This document shows, one piece after another, positions 1 through 10,977 of a stretch of DNA of 64,000 nucleotides. This DNA comes from Ectopseudomonas composti (lineage in GTDB: Bacteria > Pseudomonadota > Gammaproteobacteria > Pseudomonadales > Pseudomonadaceae): positions 124,001 to 188,000 of the forward strand of contig NZ_FOWP01000011.1 of assembly GCF_900115475.1 (NCBI RefSeq). The letters are read 5' to 3'. The notes under the pieces were generated by a model, which saw nothing but the letters and a program-made list of their open reading frames with translations, searched no databases and had not been told where the DNA came from. The translations under genes were made by a program, and so were the position numbers. Within the stretch, counting starts at the first letter, position 1. Each line of letters begins with the position of its first letter.

Positions 1-163
1 CCACGCCGCTGTCGGCGCGATCACCCAGGCACAGCCCGAGGGCATCGAGCATGATCGACTTGCCGGCACCGGTCTCGCCGCTGATGGCGCTCATGCCGGC
101 ATCCAGCTCGAGATCCAGGTGGTCGACGATGGCGTAGTTGTGAATGGACAGGTGCACCAGCAT
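1..163 (-). CDS. recN: DNA repair ATPase RecN, N-terminal fragment (runs off the window)
   Basis: Only the first 54 codons are present; the gene continues leftward beyond base 1. The translation begins MLVHLSIHNYAIVDHLDLEL and carries the Walker A motif GETGAGKS at about residues 30-37, the hallmark order of RecN, an SMC-like ATPase that acts in recombinational double-strand break repair. The gene is divergent from grpE, as in other pseudomonads. A LexA-like box lies 24-39 bp upstream of the start codon, which fits the known SOS control of recN. Product identity is strong despite the truncation; the rest of the coiled coil and the Walker B half cannot be seen. Confidence 0.93.
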   Translation of the reverse strand, partial: MLVHLSIHNYAIVDHLDLELDAGMSAISGETGAGKSIMLDALGLCLGDRADSGV

Positions 164-186
164 GGCGAACGCTCCCGAATTGATGT

Positions 187-202
187 CTGGTTATTTATAC
201 AG
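187..202 (-). promoter_or_regulatory. LexA (SOS) box upstream of recN
   Basis: The forward strand reads CTGGTTATTTATACAG, a CTG-N10-CAG palindrome with the AT-rich centre typical of gammaproteobacterial LexA operators. Read towards recN it is CTGTATAAATAACCAG. It lies 24-39 bp ahead of the recN start codon. recN is a classic SOS gene, so position and sequence agree. Confidence 0.8.
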
Positions 203-236
203 TGTTTTTTCTTTCTCTGGCAATCCTCTCTATCGC

Positions 237-267
237 CCCTTGAAACCTGTGGAATTGACACCATATA
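237..267 (+). promoter_or_regulatory. sigma-32 heat-shock promoter of grpE
   Basis: CCCCTTGAAA ends at 245 and CACCATATA spans 259-267, separated by 13 bp. Both elements fit the RpoH consensus (CTTGAAA, 13-15 bp, CCCCATNTA) closely. It sits about 55 bp before the grpE start codon at 321, which also argues against the longer upstream reading of grpE. Confidence 0.85.
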
Positions 268-320
268 GGCGGCAGGAGCGCGAGTCGGTATCGCGCCGGT
301 TTTTTCGAGAGGAGAAAGGC

Positions 321-890
321 ATGGCTGACGAACAGACCCTGGATACGCAGAATCCCGAGGCGCAGGCGGCAGAAGCTGTGGCGCCTGGTGACGACCTGGC
401 TGCTCGCGTGCAAACGCTGGAAGAGCAACTGTCTACTGCGCAGGATCAGTCGCTGCGCATGGCTGCCGATCTGCAGAACGTGCGTCGTCGCGCCGAGCAG
501 GACGTAGAGAAGGCACACAAGTTCGCGCTGGAAAAATTCGCCGGTGACCTGCTGCCGGTCATCGACAGCCTGGAGCGCGGCCTGGAGCTGTCCAGCCCTG
601 ACGATGTATCGATCAAGGCCGTGCGTGAGGGTATGCAACTGACCCTCAAGCTGTTCCACGACACCCTGGCTCGCTACAACCTGGAAGCCATCGACCCGCA
701 TGGTGCGCCGTTCAACCCGGAGCACCACCAGGCCATGGCCATGGAAGAAAGCGTTCATGCCGAGCCGAATTCGGTGCTCAAGGTGTTCCAGAAGGGCTAT
801 CTGCTCAACGGTCGTCTGCTGCGTCCGGCCATGGTCGTGGTCAGCAAGGCGCCAATGACGCCGCCGCCGAGTATCGACGAGCAGGCTTGA
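321..890 (+). CDS. grpE: Nucleotide exchange factor GrpE
   Basis: 189 aa. GrpE releases ADP from DnaK and lets the chaperone cycle turn over. The acidic, Gln-rich start (MADEQTLDTQNPEAQ) is followed by a long helical region at about 40-75, then the GrpE core with QNVRRRAEQDVEKAHKFA, and a C-terminal beta domain ending in LLRPAMVVVS. The ATG at 321 is chosen because GAGAGGAGAAAGG precedes it; the open frame reaches back to 144, but that stretch contains the sigma-32 promoter and the LexA box. dnaK follows 99 bp downstream with its own heat-shock promoter overlapping the grpE stop codon. Confidence 0.96.
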   Translation: MADEQTLDTQNPEAQAAEAVAPGDDLAARVQTLEEQLSTAQDQSLRMAADLQNVRRRAEQDVEKAHKFALEKFAGDLLPVIDSLERGLELSSPDDVSIKAVREGMQLTLKLFHDTLARYNLEAIDPHGAPFNPEHHQAMAMEESVHAEPNSVLKVFQKGYLLNGRLLRPAMVVVSKAPMTPPPSIDEQA

Positions 891-914
891 AATAAGCCGA
901 AACGACCCCATTTT
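886..914 (+). promoter_or_regulatory. sigma-32 heat-shock promoter of dnaK
   Basis: CTTGAAA (886-892) and CCCCATTTT (906-914) are separated by exactly 13 bp, a near-consensus RpoH promoter. The -35 element overlaps the last codons and stop codon of grpE, so dnaK can be transcribed both by read-through and independently. Confidence 0.85.
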
Positions 915-989
915 TAAGTCAAGCGTTTTAGTGCTGCCGGCGCCTGAGAAACGAGGCGACGGAAAAATCAAAGTTTCGGGAGAACATTC

Positions 990-2906
990 ATGGGCAAAAT
1001 TATCGGTATCGACCTGGGGACCACCAACTCCTGTGTCTCCATTTTGGAAAATGGCAACGTCAAGGTAATCGAGAACGCCGAAGGCGCGCGTACCACGCCG
1101 TCCATCATCGCTTACGCCAACGATGGCGAGATCCTCGTTGGCCAGTCGGCCAAGCGTCAGGCGGTGACCAACCCGCACAACACCCTGTATGCGGTGAAGC
1201 GTCTGATCGGTCGTCGTTTCGACGAAGAAGTCGTGCAGAAAGACATTCAGATGGTGCCGTACAAGATTGCCAAGGCGGACAACGGTGACGCCTGGGTTGA
1301 AGTGAACGGCCAGAAGATGGCGCCGCCGCAAATCTCGGCTGAAATTCTCAAGAAGATGAAGAAGACCGCCGAAGATTATCTCGGCGAGCCGGTCACCGAA
1401 GCGGTCATCACCGTTCCGGCCTACTTCAATGACAGCCAGCGTCAAGCAACCAAGGATGCCGGCCGCATTGCTGGTCTGGACGTGAAGCGCATCATCAACG
1501 AGCCGACTGCGGCTGCGCTGGCCTATGGTATGGACAAGGCCAAGGGCGACCACACCGTGATCGTCTATGACCTGGGCGGCGGTACCTTCGACGTGTCGGT
1601 GATCGAGATCGCCGAAGTCGACGGTGAGCATCAGTTCGAAGTGCTGGCCACCAACGGTGACACCTTCCTCGGCGGTGAAGACTTCGATATTCGTCTGATC
1701 GACTACCTCGTCGACGAATTCAAGAAAGAAACCGGCATGAACCTCAAGGGCGACCCGCTGGCCATGCAGCGCCTCAAGGAAGCTGCCGAGAAGGCCAAGA
1801 TCGAGCTGTCCTCGAGCCAGCAGACCGACGTCAACCTGCCGTACATCACTGCAGACGCTAGCGGTCCGAAACACCTGAACGTGAAGATTTCCCGTTCCAA
1901 GCTGGAGTCGCTGGTCGAGGATCTGGTGCAGCGCACCATCGAGCCTTGCCGCATTGCGCTGAAAGATGCTGGTGTCGATGTAGGTTCTATCAACGATGTG
2001 ATCCTGGTCGGCGGCCAGACCCGCATGCCGCTGGTGCAGAAGCTGGTGACCGAGTTCTTCGGCAAGGAAGCGCGCAAGGATGTGAATCCGGACGAAGCCG
2101 TTGCCATGGGTGCTGCCATTCAGGGCGCCGTTCTGGCAGGTGACGTCAAGGACGTGCTGCTGCTCGACGTATCCCCGCTGACCCTGGGTATCGAAACCAT
2201 GGGTGGCGTGATGACTGCGTTGATCGAGAAGAACACCACCATCCCGACCAAGAAATCGCAGGTGTTCTCGACCGCCGACGACAACCAAAGCGCCGTGACC
2301 ATTCACGTGCTGCAGGGTGAGCGTAAGCAGGCCGGCCAGAACAAGTCCCTGGGCAAGTTCGACCTGGCTGAGATTCCGCCGGCTCCGCGTGGCGTGCCGC
2401 AAATCGAAGTGACCTTCGATATCGATGCCAACGGTATCCTGCACGTGTCCGCCAAGGACAAGGCCACTGGCAAGCAGCAGTCCATCGTGATCAAGGCCAA
2501 CTCCGGTCTGTCCGATGACGAAATCGAGCGTATGGTGCGTGACGCCGAGGCCAACGCCGAGGAAGACCGCAAGTTCGAAGAGCTGGCCACCGCGCGTAAC
2601 CAGGGTGATCAGCTGGTGCATGCCACCCGCAAGATGCTCACCGAGGCGGGCGACAAGGCCACTGCCGACGAGAAGGCGGCCATCGAGAAAGCCATTGGCG
2701 AACTGGAAGTGGCCGTGAAGGGCGACGATAAAGCGGCAATCGAAGCCAAGATGAACGCGCTTTCCGAAGCCACCACGCCGCTGGCGCAGAAAATGTACGC
2801 CGAACAGCCGCAAGGTGGTGCAGCGCAGGCTGACGCCGGTGACGCCAAGGATGCCGGTGACGACGTGGTCGACGCTGAGTTCGAAGAGGTCAAGGAGAAC
2901 AAGTAA
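990..2906 (+). CDS. dnaK: Chaperone protein DnaK (Hsp70)
   Basis: 638 aa, the usual length. This ATP-driven cytoplasmic chaperone binds exposed hydrophobic segments with DnaJ and GrpE. The ATPase domain opens with IGIDLGTTNSCV (phosphate loop 1) and shows VYDLGGGTFDVSV and VGGQTRMPLVQ. The interdomain linker DVLLLDVSPLTLGIE lies near residue 390, followed by the beta-sandwich substrate-binding domain, a helical lid and the conserved acidic tail DDVVDAEFEEVKENK. GGGAG precedes the ATG. A weak GC hairpin lies between it and dnaJ. Confidence 0.98.
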   Translation: MGKIIGIDLGTTNSCVSILENGNVKVIENAEGARTTPSIIAYANDGEILVGQSAKRQAVTNPHNTLYAVKRLIGRRFDEEVVQKDIQMVPYKIAKADNGDAWVEVNGQKMAPPQISAEILKKMKKTAEDYLGEPVTEAVITVPAYFNDSQRQATKDAGRIAGLDVKRIINEPTAAALAYGMDKAKGDHTVIVYDLGGGTFDVSVIEIAEVDGEHQFEVLATNGDTFLGGEDFDIRLIDYLVDEFKKETGMNLKGDPLAMQRLKEAAEKAKIELSSSQQTDVNLPYITADASGPKHLNVKISRSKLESLVEDLVQRTIEPCRIALKDAGVDVGSINDVILVGGQTRMPLVQKLVTEFFGKEARKDVNPDEAVAMGAAIQGAVLAGDVKDVLLLDVSPLTLGIETMGGVMTALIEKNTTIPTKKSQVFSTADDNQSAVTIHVLQGERKQAGQNKSLGKFDLAEIPPAPRGVPQIEVTFDIDANGILHVSAKDKATGKQQSIVIKANSGLSDDEIERMVRDAEANAEEDRKFEELATARNQGDQLVHATRKMLTEAGDKATADEKAAIEKAIGELEVAVKGDDKAAIEAKMNALSEATTPLAQKMYAEQPQGGAAQADAGDAKDAGDDVVDAEFEEVKENK

Positions 2907-2911
2907 GGGAT

Positions 2912-2937
2912 GCGGCCTGCTCAGCGGGCCGCCTCTT
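2912..2937 (+). terminator. Possible weak terminator/attenuator between dnaK and dnaJ
   Basis: GCGGCC (2912-2917) pairs with GGCCGC (2927-2932) and is followed by a pyrimidine-rich CTCTTCTTT. The T tract is interrupted, so partial termination that lowers dnaJ relative to dnaK is the likeliest role. Confidence 0.45.
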
Positions 2938-3041
2938 CTTTACGCTCCACCGTCGCTCGCGACGGGCAGGATTCGCCGCGCGGGAGCCTTCTCCCGCGTC
3001 GGCGTATCTGGAGCTCACGAATCTGAGAGTGCAGCACAACT

Positions 3042-4169
3042 ATGGCAAAACGTGACTATTACGAGATCCTGGGGGTCGAGCGCGGCGCTAGTGAAGCCGA
3101 GCTGAAGAAGGCCTACCGGCGCCTGGCGATGAAATATCACCCGGACCGCAACCCGGACGACAAAGACGCCGAAGAGAAATTCAAGGAGGCCAACGAGGCC
3201 TACGAAGTGCTTTCTGACGCAGCCAAGCGTTCGGCCTACGACCAATACGGCCATGCCGGGGTCGATCCGCAAATGGGCGGCGCTGGCGGGGCTGGCTTCG
3301 GCGGCGCCAACTTCTCCGATATTTTCGGCGACGTGTTCAGCGACTTCTTTGGCGGTGCTCGCGGCGGTTCGCGTGGCGGCGCCCAGCGTGGCTCGGATCT
3401 GCGCTACACCCTTGAGCTGGATCTGGAGGAAGCGGTGCGCGGTACCACCGTGACCATCCGCGTGCCGACCCTGGTCGGTTGCAAGACCTGCGATGGCTCG
3501 GGTGCGAAGAAGGGCACCAGTCCGGTCACCTGTACCACCTGCGGCGGCATCGGCCAGGTGCGCATGCAGCAGGGCTTCTTCTCGGTGCAGCAGACCTGCC
3601 CGCGCTGCCATGGCAGCGGCAAGATGATCACCGACCCTTGTGGCAGCTGCCATGGTCAAGGTCGTGTGGAAGAAAGCAAGACGCTGTCGGTCAAGGTGCC
3701 GCCAGGTGTCGACACCGGTGATCGCATTCGCCTGTCCGGCGAAGGTGAGGCCGGTACGCATGGCGGTCCGGCCGGTGACCTGTATGTGGTGGTCAACGTC
3801 CGTGAGCATGCGATCTTCCAGCGTGACGGCAAGCACCTGTACTGCGAAGTGCCGATCAGCTTTGCCGATGCGGCGCTGGGTGGCGAGCTGGAGGTGCCGA
3901 CCCTCGATGGTCGGGTCAAGCTGAAGATTCCGGAAGGCACCCAGACCGGCAAGCTGTTCCGTCTGCGTGGTAAGGGTGTTGCGCCTGTTCGTGGTGGTGC
4001 GGCTGGCGACCTGATGTGCCGTGTCGCGGTGGAAACGCCCGTCAACCTGAACAAGCGTCAGCGCGAACTGCTCGATGAGTTCCGCAAGTCGCTGCAAGGT
4101 GACGACTCCCACTCGCCCAAGGCCAGTGGCTGGTTCGAGGGCGTGAAGCGCTTCTTCGGTGACGTTTAA
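3042..4169 (+). CDS. dnaJ: Co-chaperone DnaJ (Hsp40)
   Basis: 375 aa. DnaJ stimulates the DnaK ATPase and delivers substrates. The J domain occupies residues 1-70 with the HPD motif inside MKYHPDRNPDD. A Gly/Phe-rich linker (GGAGGAGFGGANFSDIFGDV region) follows at about 75-115. Four zinc-binding CxxCxGxG repeats are visible (CKTCDGSG, CTTCGGIG, CPRCHGSG, CGSCHGQG), then the two C-terminal beta domains. This makes it a full type I DnaJ. It follows dnaK by 135 bp and precedes dapB. Confidence 0.98.
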   Translation: MAKRDYYEILGVERGASEAELKKAYRRLAMKYHPDRNPDDKDAEEKFKEANEAYEVLSDAAKRSAYDQYGHAGVDPQMGGAGGAGFGGANFSDIFGDVFSDFFGGARGGSRGGAQRGSDLRYTLELDLEEAVRGTTVTIRVPTLVGCKTCDGSGAKKGTSPVTCTTCGGIGQVRMQQGFFSVQQTCPRCHGSGKMITDPCGSCHGQGRVEESKTLSVKVPPGVDTGDRIRLSGEGEAGTHGGPAGDLYVVVNVREHAIFQRDGKHLYCEVPISFADAALGGELEVPTLDGRVKLKIPEGTQTGKLFRLRGKGVAPVRGGAAGDLMCRVAVETPVNLNKRQRELLDEFRKSLQGDDSHSPKASGWFEGVKRFFGDV

Positions 4170-4176
4170 TTGAGCG

Positions 4177-4230
4177 TCAAGCGGCAAACCACAAGCGGCA
4201 AGAGGGTATTGCGCTTGGCTTGCCGCTTGA
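4177..4230. repeat. Inverted repeat between dnaJ and dapB
   Basis: TCAAGCGGCAA (4177-4187) is the exact inverse of TTGCCGCTTGA (4220-4230), with a second AAGCGGCAAG copy between them. Such AGCGGCAAG/CTTGCCGCTT motifs resemble small intergenic repeats of pseudomonads. It could act as a stem-loop after dnaJ; there is no T tract. Confidence 0.5.
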
Positions 4231-4253
4231 GGTCTGCAGCTTGGAGCTGATGT

Positions 4254-5057
4254 ATGCAACGTATTGCAGTGATGGGCGCCGCCGGGCGTATGGGCAAGAC
4301 CCTGATCGAGGTCGTGAGTCAGGCCGAGGGTGCGAAGCTCAGTGCCGCCATCGACCGTGCCGATAGCAGCCTGATCGGCGCCGATGCCGGCGAGCTGGTC
4401 GGCCTGGGCAAGATTGGTGTGACCCTGGCGGGCGACCTGAGTGCGGTGGTCGATGATTTCGATGTGCTGATCGACTTCACTCACCCGTCGGTGACGCTGA
4501 AGAACCTGGAAGTCTGCCGCAAGGCGGGCAAGGCCATGGTCATCGGCACCACCGGCTTCAGCGTGGAAGAGAAACAGCAACTGAGCGAAGCGGCCAAGCA
4601 GATTCCTATCGTCTTTGCCGCCAACTTCAGCGTTGGCGTCAACCTGTGCCTGAAATTGCTGGATACCGCTGCCCGCGTGCTGGGTGATGACGTGGATATC
4701 GAGATCATCGAAGCTCACCACCGGCATAAGGTCGATGCGCCGTCTGGTACGGCGCTGCGCATGGGTGAAGTAATTGCTGATGCCCTGGGGCGTGACCTGC
4801 AGAAGGTCGCTGTCTACGGTCGCGAAGGTCAGACCGGCGCGCGTGAGCGTGAAACCATTGGCTTCGCCACCGTGCGTGCCGGTGACGTGGTGGGTGATCA
4901 CACCGTGCTGTTCGCTGCCGATGGCGAGCGTGTGGAGATCACTCACAAGGCCTCTAGCCGCATGACCTTCGCCAAGGGCGCGGTACGTTCGGCGCTATGG
5001 TTGCAGCAGCGTTCGCCTGCTCTGTACGACATGCAGGACGTATTGGACCTGCGTTGA
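4254..5057 (+). CDS. dapB: 4-hydroxy-tetrahydrodipicolinate reductase
   Basis: 267 aa. DapB catalyses the NAD(P)H-dependent reduction step of the diaminopimelate/lysine pathway. The N-terminal Rossmann loop GAAGRMGKTL lies at residues 8-17. GTTGFS follows at 98-103, and the catalytic/substrate segment EAHHRHKVDAPSGT at 153-166 has the family's paired His and the Lys. The gene ends 96 bp before the carA leader ORF. DapB shares no pathway with carAB; the dapB-carA adjacency is a conserved feature of Pseudomonas chromosomes. Confidence 0.97.
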   Translation: MQRIAVMGAAGRMGKTLIEVVSQAEGAKLSAAIDRADSSLIGADAGELVGLGKIGVTLAGDLSAVVDDFDVLIDFTHPSVTLKNLEVCRKAGKAMVIGTTGFSVEEKQQLSEAAKQIPIVFAANFSVGVNLCLKLLDTAARVLGDDVDIEIIEAHHRHKVDAPSGTALRMGEVIADALGRDLQKVAVYGREGQTGARERETIGFATVRAGDVVGDHTVLFAADGERVEITHKASSRMTFAKGAVRSALWLQQRSPALYDMQDVLDLR

Positions 5058-5152
5058 CGCAAATGTGCGACTGAGGCGTCTTATCGGGTGGACCGAAAAA
5101 GGGTTTTCCTGTAAGCTTCCTGTTTTAGTGTGTCCACTAAAAGTTACGCAGA

Positions 5153-5230
5153 ATGGCTCAAATAAAAAAGCGGGATGACCTTCACACGTCATCCCGCTTT
5201 TTTACAACCTGCGTTTGCTTCAAGCCTTGA
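5153..5230 (+). CDS. Putative carA leader peptide (25 codons)
   Basis: An ATG-initiated ORF of 25 codons runs through the terminator hairpin upstream of carA and stops 8 bp before the carA Shine-Dalgarno sequence. Its product would start MAQIKKRDDLH and end CVCFKP. No strong ribosome binding site is visible in front of it. Its overlap with both arms of the hairpin is what a translation-coupled attenuator would need; carAB expression responds to pyrimidines and arginine in Pseudomonas. Coding status is inferred only from position. Confidence 0.4.
   Translation: MAQIKKRDDLHTSSRFFTTCVCFKP
5164..5203 (+). terminator. Intrinsic terminator / candidate attenuator in the carA leader
   Basis: GCGGGATGAC (5170-5179) pairs perfectly with GTCATCCCGC (5188-5197) around an 8-nt loop, with six A before and six T after. 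It therefore works in principle on both strands. It can terminate dapB transcripts, but because it lies inside a short ORF only 45 bp before carA it may also be a regulated attenuator for carAB. Confidence 0.85.
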
Positions 5231-5247
5231 TCGAGACGGAGGTCTTC

Positions 5248-6396
5248 TTGACTAAGCCAGCCCCCAAACCTGCCATTTTGGCCCTTGCTGACGGCAGCAT
5301 TTTTCGCGGCGATTCCATCGGGGCCGATGGCCAGACGATTGGAGAGGTGGTGTTCAACACCGCCATGACCGGCTATCAGGAAATCCTTACCGATCCATCC
5401 TATGCCCAGCAGATCGTTACCCTGACTTACCCGCACATCGGCAATACCGGTACTACCCCGGAGGACGCCGAGTCCAATCGCGTATGGGCCGCTGGCCTGA
5501 TCATTCGCGATCTGCCGCTGATTTCCAGCAACTGGCGCGACAAGCAGCCGCTGGACGAGTACCTGAAAGAGAATGGTACCGTCGCCATCGCCGGTATCGA
5601 TACTCGCCGTCTGACCCGCATCCTGCGCGAGAAGGGTTCGCAAAACGGTTGCATCCTGGTCGGTGACGACGCCACCGAAGAAAAGGCACTGGAGCTGGCA
5701 CGCGGCTTCCCTGGCCTGAAGGGCATGGACCTGGCCAAGGTGGTCAGCTGCACCGAGCGCTACGAGTGGCGCGAAAGCACCTGGAACCTGCAGACCGACA
5801 GCCACCCGGAAATCCCGGCCAGCGAGCTGCCTTATCACGTGGTCGCCTACGACTACGGCGTTAAGCTGAACATCCTGCGCATGCTGGTCGAGCGTGGCTG
5901 CCGCCTGACCGTGGTGCCTGCGCAAACCCCGGCCAGCGACGTGCTGGCGCTCAATCCCGATGGCGTGTTTCTGTCCAACGGCCCTGGTGACCCCGAGCCG
6001 TGCGACTACGCGATCCAGGCGATCAAGGACGTGCTGGAAACCGACATCCCGGTATTCGGCATCTGCCTCGGCCACCAGCTGCTGGCCCTGGCCTCCGGCG
6101 CCAAGACCCTGAAAATGGGCCACGGCCACCACGGTGCCAACCACCCGGTGCAGGATCTGGACAGCGGTGTGGTGATGATCACCAGTCAGAACCACGGTTT
6201 TGCCGTGGACGAGAGCAGCCTGCCGGGCAACCTGCGCGCGATCCACAAGTCGCTGTTCGATGGCACCCTGCAGGGCATCGAGCGCACTGACAAGGACGCC
6301 TTCAGCTTCCAGGGTCACCCCGAAGCGAGCCCAGGCCCGCATGATGTGGCGCCGCTGTTCGACCGCTTCATCGAAGCCATGGCCAAGCGCCGTTAA
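5248..6396 (+). CDS. carA: Carbamoyl-phosphate synthase small subunit (glutaminase)
   Basis: 382 aa. CarA hydrolyses glutamine and channels ammonia to CarB, making carbamoyl phosphate for arginine and pyrimidine synthesis. The start is TTG at 5248, because GGAGG lies at 5238-5242 and the protein then begins as in other pseudomonads (TKPA...ILALADGSIF). The open frame extends to 5215 without support. The class I amidotransferase triad is visible: Cys273 in FGICLGHQ, and His357 and Glu359 in QGHPEASPGP. carB follows after only 36 bp; in P. aeruginosa, from memory, another ORF lies between them. Confidence 0.96.
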   Translation: MTKPAPKPAILALADGSIFRGDSIGADGQTIGEVVFNTAMTGYQEILTDPSYAQQIVTLTYPHIGNTGTTPEDAESNRVWAAGLIIRDLPLISSNWRDKQPLDEYLKENGTVAIAGIDTRRLTRILREKGSQNGCILVGDDATEEKALELARGFPGLKGMDLAKVVSCTERYEWRESTWNLQTDSHPEIPASELPYHVVAYDYGVKLNILRMLVERGCRLTVVPAQTPASDVLALNPDGVFLSNGPGDPEPCDYAIQAIKDVLETDIPVFGICLGHQLLALASGAKTLKMGHGHHGANHPVQDLDSGVVMITSQNHGFAVDESSLPGNLRAIHKSLFDGTLQGIERTDKDAFSFQGHPEASPGPHDVAPLFDRFIEAMAKRR

Positions 6397-6432
6397 GCCC
6401 CGCCGACTGACCCAAGGATTCGAGTAACCGCT

Positions 6433-9650
<3,218 letters not shown>

Positions 9651-9654
<4 letters not shown>

Positions 9655-10127
9655 TCAAATACCCAATGACCGTCCAGGGCGCTCGCGCCCTGGAAGAAGA
9701 GCTGGCGCATCTGACCAAGGTGGTTCGCCCGAAACTCAGTCAGGACATCGGTGAAGCCCGCGAGCTGGGCGACCTCAAGGAAAACGCCGAGTACCACGCC
9801 GCGCGCGAGCAGCAGGGCATGGTCGAAGCGCGTGTGCGTGATATCGAAGGCCGTCTGCAGAATGCAGTGGTGATTGATGTCACCACCATCGAGCACACTG
9901 GCAAGGTGATCTTCGGTACCACCGTGGAAATCGCCAACGTCGAAACCGATGAAAGCGTGACCTACCAAATCGTCGGTGAGGACGAAGCCGACATCAAGAA
10001 GGGCAAGATTTCCGTCGGCTCACCCATCGCCCGTGCCCTGATCGGCAAGAGCGAGGGTGATGTGGTGGCGGTGCAGACCCCTAGTGGCCTGATCGAGTAC
10101 GAGATTGTCGAAGTCCGCCACATTTAA
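9651..10127 (+). CDS. greA: Transcription elongation factor GreA
   Basis: 158 aa, standard length. GreA enters the RNA polymerase secondary channel and stimulates cleavage of backtracked RNA. The N-terminal coiled coil (MTVQGARALEEELAHL to about residue 75) contains the tip segment ELGDLKENAEYHAAREQQ with its acidic residues. The C-terminal FKBP-like domain carries SVGSPIARALIGKSEGDVV. The first ATG overlaps the carB stop by 4 bp, implying translational coupling. Confidence 0.97.
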
Positions 10128-10545
10128 ATCGCATCAACCGTCGCGGGCCGCTGCTGTCAGTTGGCAGTTGGCCCAGGCCCTGTGGGTCGGTGGTTTGTGG
10201 TTGTTGCAATTCGTCATCCTGCCGGCTATCGGTCAGGTAGGCCTGGCGCCTCTGCTGGTTGAGGAAATAGCCGCGCGGCTGGCGCCGCTGCTGGTTGGCC
10301 TGACGGCCGTATGCGTTGCGCTGCAGGCCATTGCCTTGCTGCGCAGTGACGGACTTTCGAGTCTGTTGCGGGATATGCGTGGGCAATTACTGTTGACCGT
10401 TGCGGCCATGGCCCTGAGTTATTTCGTGGCGCTGCATCACTGGCCCGAAGCCGAGTACTGGCTACGTTTCAGCTATCTGGTGATGGCATTCTGCGGGCTG
10501 CTGCTGGTGCTGCAGCCGGTTCCAGGTCAATCGCGCGGCGCCTGA
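10105..10545 (+). CDS. Small integral membrane protein, DUF4149-like
   Basis: About 146 aa if the TTG at 10105 is used, overlapping greA by 23 bp; no ATG occurs near the start, so the true start is uncertain and could be a later non-ATG codon. Four hydrophobic segments are visible, around LWVGGLWLLQFVILPAI, LLVGLTAVCVALQAIALL, LLLTVAAMALSYFVAL and YLVMAFCGLLLVLQPV. The WxGGLW motif in the first helix resembles the DUF4149 family. Function is unknown. It sits between greA and yhbY as in other pseudomonads and is probably co-transcribed with carAB-greA. Confidence 0.75.
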   Translation: MSKSATFKSHQPSRAAAVSWQLAQALWVGGLWLLQFVILPAIGQVGLAPLLVEEIAARLAPLLVGLTAVCVALQAIALLRSDGLSSLLRDMRGQLLLTVAAMALSYFVALHHWPEAEYWLRFSYLVMAFCGLLLVLQPVPGQSRGA

Positions 10546-10575
10546 CGTTAAGTAGGCAGGCGCTGCACGCAGTCG

Positions 10576-10887
10576 TCAGCCCTGGTAGCGAATCACGTTG
10601 GACAGGTTGCGATTCGGCTTGGAGTTCTTGCGATAGAGCAGGGCGACCTTGCCGATCGACTGGACCAGTTCGGCGCGTCCGCTTTCGCACAGGGCCGCGA
10701 TGACCGCCTGGCGATCCTCGCGTTCGGCGATGCGCAGCTGTACCTTGATCAGTTCGTGATCGTTCAGGGCGCGGTCCAGCTCGGCCAGCACGCCCTCGGT
10801 CAAACCATTGTCAGCCACGATCAATACAGGTTTCAGGTGGTGGCCGATAGATTTGAATTGTTTCTTCTGCTCTTGAGTGAGCGGCAT
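10576..10887 (-). CDS. yhbY: Ribosome assembly RNA-binding protein YhbY (CRM domain)
   Basis: 103 aa. YhbY is a single CRM-domain RNA-binding protein associated with pre-50S particles in enterobacteria. The sequence has the family opening MPLTQEQKKQFKSIGHHLKP, the motif IVADNGLTEGVLAELDRAL and IKVQLRI, followed by a strand-helix end. It is the only leftward gene in this stretch and is divergent from rlmE, an rRNA methyltransferase gene; the arrangement is conserved widely. About 90 bp between the two starts must hold both promoters. Confidence 0.92.
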   Translation of the reverse strand: MPLTQEQKKQFKSIGHHLKPVLIVADNGLTEGVLAELDRALNDHELIKVQLRIAEREDRQAVIAALCESGRAELVQSIGKVALLYRKNSKPNRNLSNVIRYQG

Positions 10888-10977
10888 AATCGTTAGTACC
10901 TAATTCGGTCTGGAAAACGGCGCCTATCTTACCCGAGCCCGCGCAGTTATTCATGACCCGTTGAGTTCGAGGTTTCA

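Noticed and set aside
144..320. N-terminal extension of grpE
   Set aside because: This stretch contains the LexA box and the sigma-32 promoter; the Shine-Dalgarno sequence fits the ATG at 321.
195..2813. An 872-codon antisense frame over grpE-dnaK
   Set aside because: Shadow of dnaK in a GC-rich genome; no domain or promoter support.
5054..5080. Promoter TTGACG-N19-TCTTAT ahead of the carA leader
   Set aside because: The spacing is too long and the -10 poor; no convincing carA promoter could be assigned.
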